NCBI RefSeq assembly: GCF_900411375.1
Contig: NZ_LS422988.1
Span: 35,029 to 99,028, forward strand
Length of the DNA: 64,000 nt
Origin: Lentilactobacillus raoultii
GTDB taxonomy: Bacteria > Bacillota > Bacilli > Lactobacillales > Lactobacillaceae
Direction of reading: 5' to 3'
The notes below the pieces were generated by a model. That model searched no databases, had not been told where the DNA came from, and worked only from the letters and a program-made list of their open reading frames with translations. Of the stretch, positions 17,662 to 26,952 are shown piece by piece. Every line of letters begins with the position of its first letter. The stretch's first letter is position 1. The position numbers and the translations under genes were made by a program.

Positions 17662-18535
17662 GAAAAAGCCAACTGGGCTGGGAAAGGGAATTGAAGCCCT
17701 TTTTCAAGACAATACGGTTGATACGAGTAAGGAAACGGTTATCGATATTAAGGTCAGCGAAGTAAAGCCTAATCCATATCAGCCACGCCACCGATTTGAT
17801 CAAAAGGCACTGGAGGATTTGGCACTTTCTATTAAAAATTCCGGTGTTTTTCAACCGATTATTGTTCGCCAACCGGATCCGGCCGTCGAGTCTTACCAAC
17901 TGCTAACGGGAGAACGCCGGTTGCGAGCTTCCAAAATTGCCCAACAGAAAACGATTCCGGCAATTGTTCGGGATGTCAATGAAGAACAAATGATGGAAAT
18001 CGCGGTTTTGGAAAACTTGCAGCGCGAAGATCTGACCACATTGGAAGAGGCTGAAGCTTATAATATGCTGATGACCAGATTGGATCTGACCCAAGCACAG
18101 GTCGCCCAAAAGCTGGGTAAGAGTCGGCCGTACATTGCTAATTATTTGCGGATCTTGGGGTTGCCGACCGAAGTCAAACAAATGCTTGAAGATCATAAAT
18201 TATCGATGGGTCAGGCCAGAACGTTGTTATCTGTTAATAATAAGCAGGAATTGATTAAGCTGGCTCGAAAATCGGTTGCTGAATCAATGACCGTTCGCCA
18301 GTTGGAACGGGCAGCTGCTAAAATTAATGGTAAAAATGGCACCAAAAAGAAGCGGGCCCAGCGCAAATCACCATTTGTCCGAGCTTCGGAAGGTCAACTC
18401 CAGGAAAAATTTGGCACGCCGGTTTCAATCGTGAATTCTTCTCGAAAAAAGGGGAAGGGGAAAATTGAAATCGAGTATCTGTCTACTGAGGATTTGAATC
18501 GAATACTAGCCTTACTAGATGTTAATTTGGATTAG
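17651..18535 (+). CDS. parB: ParB/Spo0J chromosome partitioning protein
   Basis: 294 residues, overlapping parA. N-terminal GLGKGIEALF is typical of Spo0J. The CTPase/ParB-N motifs follow (NPYQPR, LTGERRLRA), then the helix-turn-helix KLGKSRPYIANYLRILGL that reads parS, and a C-terminal dimerisation domain. ParB loads at parS as a CTP-dependent clamp and recruits SMC. No canonical parS was found in the window. Confidence 0.95.
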   Translation: MVNKKKPTGLGKGIEALFQDNTVDTSKETVIDIKVSEVKPNPYQPRHRFDQKALEDLALSIKNSGVFQPIIVRQPDPAVESYQLLTGERRLRASKIAQQKTIPAIVRDVNEEQMMEIAVLENLQREDLTTLEEAEAYNMLMTRLDLTQAQVAQKLGKSRPYIANYLRILGLPTEVKQMLEDHKLSMGQARTLLSVNNKQELIKLARKSVAESMTVRQLERAAAKINGKNGTKKKRAQRKSPFVRASEGQLQEKFGTPVSIVNSSRKKGKGKIEIEYLSTEDLNRILALLDVNLD

Positions 18536-18580
18536 TCAGTCGAAAGCAAAATTTGTCACCTTTAGAAAGGATGGTCAAAT

Positions 18581-18775
18581 ATGTATGGTCTCCATGATTT
18601 AGTTGAAATGAAGAAGCCACATCCATGTGGTACCAATCGTTGGGAAATCATCCGAATGGGCGCTGATATCAAAATTCAATGCACCGGGTGTGGACACATT
18701 GTAATGATGCCAAGAAGAGAATTTAACCGAAAAATGAAAAAGTTGCTGCAAAAAGCTGAAAGTTCAGAAAACTAG
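18581..18775 (+). CDS. DUF951 family small zinc-ribbon-like protein
   Basis: 64 residues. MYGLHDLVEMKKPHPCG and CTGCGHIVMMPR give the two Cys pairs of a likely zinc ribbon; the C-terminal helix is basic. The family is widespread in Firmicutes, almost always between parB and ychF as here, and is implicated only by context in translation or nucleic-acid binding. RBS AAAGGA lies 8 bases upstream. Confidence 0.92.
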   Translation: MYGLHDLVEMKKPHPCGTNRWEIIRMGADIKIQCTGCGHIVMMPRREFNRKMKKLLQKAESSEN

Positions 18776-18800
18776 GATTAGAAAGAAGAGTTGTTAAGTT

Positions 18801-19901
18801 ATGTCACTCACTGCAGGAATCGTTGGCTTACCAAACGTTGGTAAATCAACGCTGTTTAACGCAATCACCAAGGCCGGTGCCGAAATGGCCAACTACCCAT
18901 TTGCGACCATCAAACCAAACGTCGGAATGGTTGAAGTGCCGGATAAACGCCTGGACAGAATTCAAGAATTGGTTCCGGCCAAAAAAGTTGTTCCAACAAC
19001 CTTTGAATTCACAGATATTGCCGGCATTGTCAAAGGCGCCAGTAAAGGTGAGGGACTTGGAAACAAGTTCTTGGAGAATATTCGACAGGTTGACGCCATC
19101 GTCCACGTTGTACGGGCTTTTGATGACGATAATATCACCCACGTTTCAGGAAAAGTCGATCCCATTGATGATATTGAGACGATCAATTTGGAGTTAGGGA
19201 TTGCCGATTTGGATGCAGTCAATAAGCGACTGGGTAAAGTTCAGCGGGCTGCCAAAGGAAATGATAAGGAAGCCAAGGCTGAGTTGGCGGTTCTTGAAAA
19301 GATCAAGCCGGTTTTGGAGGCCGGCGGGTCCGTTCGCTCAATTAGTTTTGATGAGGACGAAGAAAAAATTGTTAAAGGGCTGTTCTTGCTGACGAGTAAG
19401 CCGGTTCTGTATGTTGCCAACATTGCCGAAGAAGATATGGCAGATCCCGAGCATTCCAAATATTTCCCTCAAATTGCTGAGTATGCTGCCAAAGAAGGCG
19501 CTCAGGCGATTGGAGTAGCTGCAGCTCCTGAAGAGGAGATCGCTCAGTTAAACGATGATGAGAAAGCGGAATTTTTGGAAGCTGAAGGCGTTAAAGAGCC
19601 TGGCTTGAATCGGCTTATTCGGGCCTCTTACAAGTTATTGGGGCTTGAAACCTTCTTCACTGCCGGTGGCAAAGAAACTCGTGCATGGACCTTTAAAAAG
19701 GGTACTAAGGCCCCTCAGGCTGCCGGCATCATCCACTCGGACTTCGAACGCGGCTTTATTCGAGCAGAAGTTATGGCGTTTGATGATCTTGATAAATATG
19801 AAAGCCCAGCTGCCGTTAAGGAAGCCGGCAAACTTCGCTTGGAAGGCAAAGATTATGTGATGCAGGATGGCGACATTGTCGAGTTTAGGTTTAATGTTTA
19901 A
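18801..19901 (+). CDS. ychF: Ribosome-binding ATPase/GTPase YchF
   Basis: 366 residues, full length. G1 is GLPNVGKSTLFNA. The G3 region is DIAGIVKGASKGEGLGNKFL, where the usual catalytic Gln is replaced by a hydrophobic residue, as in all HAS-GTPases. The nucleotide specificity loop (YVANIAEED) fits ATP preference. A coiled-coil hairpin covers about 130-190 and a TGS-like domain closes the protein (KGTKAPQAAGIIHSDFERGF). It binds the ribosome and takes part in stress response. Confidence 0.95.
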   Translation: MSLTAGIVGLPNVGKSTLFNAITKAGAEMANYPFATIKPNVGMVEVPDKRLDRIQELVPAKKVVPTTFEFTDIAGIVKGASKGEGLGNKFLENIRQVDAIVHVVRAFDDDNITHVSGKVDPIDDIETINLELGIADLDAVNKRLGKVQRAAKGNDKEAKAELAVLEKIKPVLEAGGSVRSISFDEDEEKIVKGLFLLTSKPVLYVANIAEEDMADPEHSKYFPQIAEYAAKEGAQAIGVAAAPEEEIAQLNDDEKAEFLEAEGVKEPGLNRLIRASYKLLGLETFFTAGGKETRAWTFKKGTKAPQAAGIIHSDFERGFIRAEVMAFDDLDKYESPAAVKEAGKLRLEGKDYVMQDGDIVEFRFNV

Positions 19902-19952
19902 TTTTATAAGTGATAAGACCACAGTTTTAATAGAATTTAGGAAGTGATGTGC

Positions 19953-20684
19953 GTGAGTAGTAGCGAAGAGTCAAAACAAGAAAGCAAGGCCCGTAAAAGA
20001 AATGCCAATGTTCGTCAGGATCGGGATCGAGCTAAGAAAATAGTGCATTCTCAATTTGATAATATTGGGTTAACAAAACGGAATGCTGAATACATGTATA
20101 GATTCAATCAGGAAATTGCCAAAACCAAATTAACCCCTCAGCAACAAGCAGAAACAGTTCGACAAATGGTTGAAGCACTTCTAACCGGTCAAAAAACCGG
20201 TAAGACAGCTCGAAATATGTGGGGGACTGTCGATCAAAAGGTTCAAAGTGTTTTAAATCCGCCAAAACGTAAGCCGGATATTAAACGGGATTATTGGCCA
20301 AATGCGCTTTATAATGCCTTACTGTTTTTTGTGATCTTTACGCTTATGTACGGACTGGTATCGCTCTTTTCCAAGAGTGGTGTTCACGGCACAATGGGCA
20401 TTACCGGGATCATTGTGACGGCGATTGTAGCCGGTTTGGGCATTCCGGCAATGACGATTTTGATTCAACCCGGGGTTAAACATAAATATCCACTGTGGCT
20501 TAGAATTATCTTTATGATTTTGTTCTTCGTTGTTTGGATGTTTATCTTCTTCCTGGCCAATCTTATTCCACCAATTATTAATCCAATCCTCAATCCATAT
20601 ATTTACATTGTATTGGGTGGCCTTGGCGTTGTGGGGGCTTTCTTTGTCAAAAGAAACTTCCAGATTACTGGTGGCTTGTTCTAA
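19953..20684 (+). CDS. DUF1129 family membrane protein
   Basis: About 243 residues from the GTG at 19953, placed 8 bases after RBS AGGAAG; GTG 19944 and ATG 19947 overlap the RBS. The N-terminal about 110 residues are charged and cytoplasmic (KNRKRNANVRQDRDRAKK-like). Four predicted membrane helices follow in the C-terminal half (YNALLFFVIFTLMYGLVSLF and later segments). The family is found next to ychF in lactobacilli. Its function is unknown. Confidence 0.85.
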   Translation: MSSSEESKQESKARKRNANVRQDRDRAKKIVHSQFDNIGLTKRNAEYMYRFNQEIAKTKLTPQQQAETVRQMVEALLTGQKTGKTARNMWGTVDQKVQSVLNPPKRKPDIKRDYWPNALYNALLFFVIFTLMYGLVSLFSKSGVHGTMGITGIIVTAIVAGLGIPAMTILIQPGVKHKYPLWLRIIFMILFFVVWMFIFFLANLIPPIINPILNPYIYIVLGGLGVVGAFFVKRNFQITGGLF

Positions 20685-20751
20685 ACCCAGTGCTGTTTGA
20701 TTAGATCCTTCAAAAAATAAGGATCACTTTATCTGCGTATTTCGCAGTCAT

Positions 20752-20800
20752 AAAAAAGCCGATTACGAACAATTGTTTTTGTGATGGGCTTTTTTATTTT
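20752..20800 (+). terminator. Terminator after the DUF1129 gene
   Basis: AAAAAAGCC pairs with GGCTTTTTT around a weakly paired centre. Purine-box-like sequence for guaB begins immediately downstream. Confidence 0.75.
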
Positions 20801-20812
20801 AACATCGCTACG

Positions 20813-20912
20813 TAAAACACGAACATTATCAATCACTTATTCGAAGGACTTTAAGATTGTCCGTAAAAAAATCGTGATTTCCCTTTTAATTTTCAAAAAG
20901 TTCGTGTATAAT
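20813..20912 (+). promoter_or_regulatory. guaB promoter with two purine-box-like sites
   Basis: AAAACACGAACATTAT (20815-20830) and, inverted, AAAGTTCGTGTAT (20897-20909) share the core ACACGAACWTT. The second overlaps the -10 TATAAT (20907-20912). The same core lies twice before guaD (61885-61900 and 62000-62013). The core resembles the Gram-positive PurR box (CCGAACWWT) with A for the first C. A repressor or activator bound here would control guaB by purine supply; the regulator is inferred. Confidence 0.6.
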
Positions 20913-20919
20913 GAATACA

Positions 20920-21044
20920 ATTTTTAACACTTACTGCCTGAAAACCATGCTGTGAGATTAAATCATCATTAGAAAGCTTTCAGAATCGTTGATTTTATAC
21001 GAACGGCATGATAAGTTATTAGGCAATCAAATTTTAAAAGGAGC
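20920..21044 (+). promoter_or_regulatory. Structured 5' leader of guaB
   Basis: Three nested helices fold most of the leader: TGCCTG/TAGGCA (20935-20940/21020-21025), CATGCTGT/ACGGCATG (20946-20953/21003-21010) and AAATCA/TGATTT (20960-20965/20990-20995), with a GAAAGCTTTC self-complement in the apical part (20972-20981). The RBS AAAAGGAGCG follows at once. It does not match the guanine riboswitch core that I know. A metabolite- or protein-sensing leader is a reasonable inference. Confidence 0.5.
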
Positions 21045-21051
21045 GAGATAG

Positions 21052-22203
<1,152 letters not shown>

Positions 22204-22231
22204 ATTTTAAAACCAATTAACCTAATTATAT

Positions 22232-22271
22232 TGAAAACGGATCAGCATTAAGTGGCTGATCCTTTTTTAAC
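22232..22271 (+). terminator. Terminator after guaB
   Basis: GGATCAGC-ATTAAGTG-GCTGATCC, perfect 8-bp stem, followed by TTTTTT. Confidence 0.93.
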
Positions 22272-22388
22272 GGCTTTAAAATATTCTGCGAAATCAGTTG
22301 TTTTTTATTACGGTTAATGATATCATATTGATATCAAAATTAATGCATTGGAGTTTAAACCAGTCAGGTTAACGAAAGCGGTTATGTG

Positions 22389-22727
22389 ATGGGGGATAAA
22401 GGAACTGAAAAGCGCTTCTTACTGCGGCTCAGTAATCAGCTTTATGACCAATTGGCAGCAGAAGCGACTGAAAAAGATAAAAGTGTCAATGCGTATATTG
22501 TCAGCTTGTTGGAAGCGGCTGAAAATCAGACTAACTTTGAACATCGTCAGTTTATCGGTCAAGCAATTCCCGGTAAGGATATCTTTATCGAAAGTGGCTT
22601 AGTGCTGGTTTCAGGAATCTACTACCGGTATTTGATTGATGATAATGGTCGAGTTGATAAGCATGCCCGCTACACAGTTATCGAAGCAAACGGCAATATA
22701 TTGACTTTGCGAAAAATTAAGGAGTGA
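22389..22727 (+). CDS. Ribbon-helix-helix (Arc/HicB-like) protein
   Basis: About 112 residues; ATG 22389 is preferred, with GTG 22386 as alternative. The first 45 residues (KRFLLRLSNQLYDQLAAEA, KSVNAYIVSLLEAA) form a ribbon-helix-helix DNA-binding unit. The remaining 65 residues are a beta-rich domain (IPGKDIFIESGLVLVSGIYYRY) that I do not recognise. It lies 6 bp before a band-7 gene and is likely co-transcribed. It may be an autoregulator of the pair; no toxin partner is visible. Confidence 0.75.
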   Translation: MGDKGTEKRFLLRLSNQLYDQLAAEATEKDKSVNAYIVSLLEAAENQTNFEHRQFIGQAIPGKDIFIESGLVLVSGIYYRYLIDDNGRVDKHARYTVIEANGNILTLRKIKE

Positions 22728-22733
22728 TGAGCA

Positions 22734-23555
22734 ATGCCCTTAGGAGTTAAGATTGTCCCGCAAAATAATCAGGGACTTGTTGAAACGTTTGGTAAATATC
22801 GCCGAAGTGTCACCTCGGGATTTCATTTTTATATTCCGTTGATTCAAAAGATTCGAAATGTTAGTTTGGCGATGGAACCCAAGGCATTACCAAATTATTC
22901 AATTATTACTAAAGATAACGCGGATGTTTCCGCCAGTTTAACGCTCAATTATCATGTCACGGATGCAGTTAAGTTTCAATATGAAAATACCGATTCAGTT
23001 GAATCCATGGCGCAATTGGTGCGTGGTCATCTCCGTGATATTATTGGCCGAATGGATTTGAATGAAGCACTTGGATCAACTGCCAAGATCAACCAGGAAT
23101 TGGCGATTGCGATTGGGGATTTGACCAATACTTACGGCATCAACGTTGATCGAATTAATATTGATGAATTAACGCCCTCAACGGCCATTCAGGAAGCAAT
23201 GGATAAGCAGCTAACGGCTGATCGGGAACGAGTCGCTGCCATTGCCAAGGCCGAAGGAGAAGCTAAGTCAATTGAGTTAACAACTAAGGCCAAAAACGAT
23301 GCGCTTAAAGCAACTGCTAAAGCAGAGGCGGAGGCCACGCGAACCCGGGCAGACGCTGAACGTTACCGGATTGATACCGTTCAAGCCGGGCTTTCGTCCG
23401 CGGATGAGAAGTATTTTCAAAACCAGTCGATTAATGCCTTTTCTAATTTGGCAAACTCACCTACGAATCTGGTGGTTGTGCCGACTGATAAAGTCAGTGA
23501 TCTGGGGCAACTCCCAGTCGCAGGCAAACTATTAAAAAAAGGTGCCGATTTGTAA
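22734..23555 (+). CDS. SPFH/band-7 (stomatin-prohibitin) family protein without membrane helix
   Basis: 273 residues. The N-terminus starts directly in the SPFH fold (VKIVPQNNQGLVETFGKYRRSV, GFHFYIPLIQKI). A long Ala/Glu/Lys/Arg-rich coiled coil follows (about 165-225, RERVAAIAKAEGEAKSIE), then a C-terminal segment with LVVVPTD. The usual N-terminal hairpin or transmembrane helix is absent. Family members scaffold membrane microdomains and work with proteases. Its partner here is the RHH protein just upstream. Confidence 0.87.
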   Translation: MPLGVKIVPQNNQGLVETFGKYRRSVTSGFHFYIPLIQKIRNVSLAMEPKALPNYSIITKDNADVSASLTLNYHVTDAVKFQYENTDSVESMAQLVRGHLRDIIGRMDLNEALGSTAKINQELAIAIGDLTNTYGINVDRINIDELTPSTAIQEAMDKQLTADRERVAAIAKAEGEAKSIELTTKAKNDALKATAKAEAEATRTRADAERYRIDTVQAGLSSADEKYFQNQSINAFSNLANSPTNLVVVPTDKVSDLGQLPVAGKLLKKGADL

Positions 23556-23561
23556 GCGTAA

Positions 23562-23607
23562 ATAAAAAAAGCGGGTCTCCGACTAATGACGGAAACTCGT
23601 TTTCTTA
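23562..23607. terminator. Terminator between the convergent band-7 and matrixin genes
   Basis: GCGGGTCTCCG pairs with CGGAAACTCGT (10 of 11 pairs, two of them G-T), with A-run before and TTTTC after. It can work for both convergent transcripts. Confidence 0.75.
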
Positions 23608-23611
23608 TGGC

Positions 23612-24253
23612 TTAAGTTAATGATTGATCCCACTGAATTTTGTGGTAAAGCGTTGTTGGATCAAGTGGATCGTGAAAAGAAACGTCTTGAGATGTCGATG
23701 GAGTCGTCTCAAGTGGCGAAGCGTACAAATCCCGAACACCGGCAACGTCAACCGGCTGAATACCATAGTAACGATTAGCAGCGTACATCACGCTTTGCTT
23801 ATCAGGATTGTGATATAAACCGATTGCATGGCCTAGTTCGTGTTCCGCAACGTTAGTTTCCTGGGATGGCAAGTACCCGGCATTGGCTAAGACCTTGGTA
23901 TTGAGTGTGCTGGTCGCTTGAAGAATGATTCCTTGATTGCTGATTGTTAACTGCGTTATTCCTGAATCTCTATTCGGGAGATTTGTTTCCGAGTTTGCAA
24001 TTACTTGAGCGTTTGGATCCTTAGACAACGAGAAGTTGAAAGCGCCCGTATTATTCCAAGCCCGAATCGCGTTCATCCAAATTGTCTTGTATGAATTACG
24101 GTTGTTGCTAATGTTAATAGTGGCATTTGGTGTCTCAAAGCGTGCAGTGCCATGTGGGGTAACCGGTGCCGCAAGCGCTCCGACTGAGAAAACGGTCAAA
24201 AGAATCGAAAGTAACAATAAAGACAACGAAAATAGAAGGGTTTTTCTACGCAT
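23612..24253 (-). CDS. Exported matrixin-like zinc metalloprotease
   Basis: 213 residues from the ATG at 24253 (RBS AAAGGAAG); GTG 24262 is a less likely start. A basic, strongly hydrophobic signal peptide (MRRKTLLFSLSLLLLSIL, cleavage near ALAAP) is followed by an M10-type catalytic domain. The zinc site is HELGHAIGLYHN and the Met-turn is SVMYA. No propeptide cysteine switch is visible. It should be secreted and cleave extracellular proteins or peptides; the substrate is unknown. Confidence 0.88.
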   Translation of the reverse strand: MRRKTLLFSLSLLLLSILLTVFSVGALAAPVTPHGTARFETPNATINISNNRNSYKTIWMNAIRAWNNTGAFNFSLSKDPNAQVIANSETNLPNRDSGITQLTISNQGIILQATSTLNTKVLANAGYLPSQETNVAEHELGHAIGLYHNPDKQSVMYAANRYYGIQPVDVAGVRDLYASPLETTPSTSQDVSFHDPLDPTTLYHKIQWDQSLT

Positions 24254-24509
24254 CGGTCCCACTTCCTTTAACTAGCAAACATGGCCAACAATTAAGCAAG
24301 TTGCTTTTAAGGATAGGTGATTGATTAACAGCATGATGGATCTTTAGTACAAGCTAATTTTAAGGGTGAAGGGAAGTAATCACAACTAAATGCACGTCAA
24401 TTAACGGCAGTTTGATCAATTTTGTAGTTTCCTACAACGCTAAAAAAGTTTATGATGAACTTGTCGTAGAAAAACGTTTTAATCAAAAAGTGGAAGGGAG
24501 GGCTTGCGT

Positions 24510-25280
24510 ATGGATTCAGCTAATATTTTGGAGCAACCATACATTAACATTACCAACATTATTTGGAGCTTTGACAAAATCACTAATCAGGTCAATATTT
24601 TATTTGTCAAGCGAAACAATGACCCCTATAACGGCTATTGGGCATTACCCGAAACGTTTATGCGAACCAATGAAAGTGCAGATGACGCAGCGCTCAGGCT
24701 GGTAAAGGAAAAAATTGGGATGGCTTTATCTAACAGCCACACAGAACAACTGGCAACCTTTACCAATCGTTTACGAACCCCCGATCAACGGACGTTATCG
24801 TTAGCCTACATGACTTTTTTGCCGGATAAGCCGACGTTAAAACCGGGTTATGGGGCTTCGGATGCCCGCTGGTTTGGCATGGATTATACTGAGACAACGT
24901 ATCGTTTTTCTGACGGGCAACTAACATTTTCGACGGCCACCAGTCAAACAGAGTCACAGTACTACGCCGAGTTGGCAGCGGCTGGTGATCGTAAAAGGCA
25001 CTTGGCATATGATCACGAGTGGATTTTAAAGGTGGCCTGTGAACGAATTAAAAATAAATTGGATTATCAACCTAATATCCTGTTGGTACTCGGTCCAACG
25101 TTTACTTTAAAGGATGCTCGGCTGGTTTACGCCCCATTTTTAAAAGTTTCGTTTGATCAAATTGATAATTCAAACTTTAAAAAGAGCCACCGTCATTTAT
25201 TCACGGATGTTGGCACTTCCACTTCCAAACATCCTGGACGACCGGCCAGAATTTATAAATTATCCCACTTAATTTCTTGA
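24510..25280 (+). CDS. nrtR: NrtR-type Nudix transcriptional regulator of NAD metabolism
   Basis: 256 residues from the ATG at 24510, 8 bases after AAGGGAGGG. An N-terminal Nudix-like domain (YWALPETFMRTNESADDAALRLVKEKIGM) is followed by a winged-helix domain ending HPGRPARIYKL. The Nudix box is degenerate: the first Gly and two of the Glu ligands (RL-V-K-EK instead of RE-U-X-EE) are lost, as in NrtR repressors that bind rather than hydrolyse ADP-ribose. Its direct neighbour is pncB, a classic NrtR target, with palindromic sites between them. Confidence 0.85.
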   Translation: MDSANILEQPYINITNIIWSFDKITNQVNILFVKRNNDPYNGYWALPETFMRTNESADDAALRLVKEKIGMALSNSHTEQLATFTNRLRTPDQRTLSLAYMTFLPDKPTLKPGYGASDARWFGMDYTETTYRFSDGQLTFSTATSQTESQYYAELAAAGDRKRHLAYDHEWILKVACERIKNKLDYQPNILLVLGPTFTLKDARLVYAPFLKVSFDQIDNSNFKKSHRHLFTDVGTSTSKHPGRPARIYKLSHLIS

Positions 25281-25308
25281 TATTTTTGGAAATGAGCGTT
25301 AACGTAGA

Positions 25309-25352
25309 ATAAAAGTTAGAGCGACTTTTATTTCTAGTTACATAAAAGTAAC
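25309..25352 (+). promoter_or_regulatory. Palindromic operator candidates before pncB
   Basis: ATAAAAGT-N7-ACTTTTAT (25309-25331) is a perfect inverted repeat. It is followed by GTTAC-ATAAAA-GTAAC (25337-25352), which contains a third ATAAAAGT. They lie between nrtR and pncB, so NrtR binding is the simplest reading. A near-identical 16-mer occurs at 32757-32772. Confidence 0.55.
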
Positions 25353-25393
25353 GATCACCTTTATTATGTTGAGTATTCGAAAGGAATTTAGAT

Positions 25394-26821
25394 ATGGATA
25401 ATTTATCAATGCTAACGGATTTGTATGAATTTTCAATGGCTAATGGTTATCGGCAAACGGTCAAGGATGAAGAGGGTGTTTTTGACATCTTTTTCCGGAA
25501 AGTACCAGATAATGGTAGCTTTGTCATTTGCGCCGGTCTGCAGCAAGTGGTTGATGAACTGAAAAATTTCCATTTTTCAAAAACTGACGTAGATTATTTG
25601 AGAACGTTAAAGCTGTTTAAAGAAAACTTTTTGGATTATTTAAGTAATTTTCGTTTTAGTTGTCGAGTTTCAGCAATTCCCGAAGGAACGCCGGTTTTTC
25701 CCAGAGAACCATTATTAACGATTCAGGGACCACTTCTTCAAACACAATTGTTCGAAACCCTGCTGTTAAACATTATGAATCATCAATCATTAATTGCGAC
25801 TAAGGCTCGTCGGATCACCTTTGCGGCTGGCAATAAGCCGATTATGGAATTTGGGGCACGGCGGGCTCAAGGGCCAAGCAGTGCCACTTTTGGTGCCCGA
25901 GCAGCTGTTATTGGCGGGTGCACCAGTACCTCGAATGTGTTAGCGGCTGAGAAGTTTGGCATTCCGGCAGCTGGGACGATGGCTCACGCTTGGGTTGAAG
26001 CTTTTCCAGATGAATTAACAGCCTTTAAGAAGTGGGCTGAAGTTTATCCGGATAATGCATCACTGCTGGTTGATACGTACGATGTTTTAAAATCAGGTGT
26101 GCCAAATGCCATTAAGGTCTTTACCGAATTAAAGAAAAACGGTCATCAACCGGTGGGCATTCGAATTGATTCAGGTGATATTACCCAATTGGCAAAGGGC
26201 GCTCGGCGAATGTTGGACGAGGCCGGCTTCCCGAATGCTAAAATTACGGCCTCTAATGCGCTTGATGAACACGTTATCCAATCCCTGTTGAACGAGGGCG
26301 CACCATTGGATAACTTTGGGGTTGGTGAAAAGTTAATTACCAGTTCGACTTCACCGGTTTTAAGTGGGGTTTACAAGCTGGCAGCAATTAGTCAAAATGG
26401 CCAATTGATTCCCAAAATCAAGGTGAGTGCCAGTCGTGAAAAATTGACTTTACCAGGATTAAAGCAGGTTTATCGGTTATATCGGCCAGGGACCAGTCAG
26501 GCATTTGCCGATATCATTGCCTTAAGTGATGAAGCCTTAGATCGACCGATGGACGTTGTGAAGGCTAATCCATTGGCAACTGAACGTCACCAATCAATTG
26601 AAAATTATGAAGCTAAACCACTTCAGGAGAGTGTCATGGATGGCGAAACGGTTAAAGTTGAATTGCCGGATGTATTTGCTATTCAAAAACACGCTAAACA
26701 GATGCTAAAAGAAATTCCGGCTGCTACACAGCGTTTGGTCAATCCGGATGAGTATCCGGTTTATATGACACCTAAATTAGCTCAATTACAGGAAAAATTA
26801 GTCACTGAAGAAAAGAAATAA
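25394..26821 (+). CDS. pncB: Nicotinate phosphoribosyltransferase
   Basis: 475 residues. It makes nicotinate mononucleotide from nicotinate and PRPP, the entry to NAD salvage. Landmarks: LTDLYEFSMANGY, EPLLTIQGPLLQTQLFET, EFGARRAQG, GTSTSNVLAAEKFGIP-like GGCTSTSNVLAAEKF, GTMAHAWVEAF, and GIRIDSGDITQLAKGAR. Full length. RBS AAAGGAATTT. Probably controlled by the upstream NrtR-type protein. Confidence 0.95.
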   Translation: MDNLSMLTDLYEFSMANGYRQTVKDEEGVFDIFFRKVPDNGSFVICAGLQQVVDELKNFHFSKTDVDYLRTLKLFKENFLDYLSNFRFSCRVSAIPEGTPVFPREPLLTIQGPLLQTQLFETLLLNIMNHQSLIATKARRITFAAGNKPIMEFGARRAQGPSSATFGARAAVIGGCTSTSNVLAAEKFGIPAAGTMAHAWVEAFPDELTAFKKWAEVYPDNASLLVDTYDVLKSGVPNAIKVFTELKKNGHQPVGIRIDSGDITQLAKGARRMLDEAGFPNAKITASNALDEHVIQSLLNEGAPLDNFGVGEKLITSSTSPVLSGVYKLAAISQNGQLIPKIKVSASREKLTLPGLKQVYRLYRPGTSQAFADIIALSDEALDRPMDVVKANPLATERHQSIENYEAKPLQESVMDGETVKVELPDVFAIQKHAKQMLKEIPAATQRLVNPDEYPVYMTPKLAQLQEKLVTEEKK

Positions 26822-26887
26822 ATTAACGAGAATTTGATCTAACCGTTAAGGGTCAAATTTGTGACGGTAATTTAATTAAGAAATGTT

Positions 26888-26944
26888 AAAGCGTCCCAAA
26901 AGTTGGCATATTCAGATACACCAACTTTTAGGACGCCTTTTTTT
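26888..26944. terminator. Terminator between convergent pncB and acetyltransferase genes
   Basis: GCGTCC-AAAAGTTGG pairs with CCAACTTTT-GGACGC, followed by TTTTTT; one mismatch in 16 pairs. Confidence 0.93.
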
Positions 26945-26952
26945 AATCAATC

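Noticed and set aside
20920..21044. Guanine (purine) riboswitch upstream of guaB
   Set aside because: The conserved three-way junction sequence is not present; the helices are nested in one arm instead.
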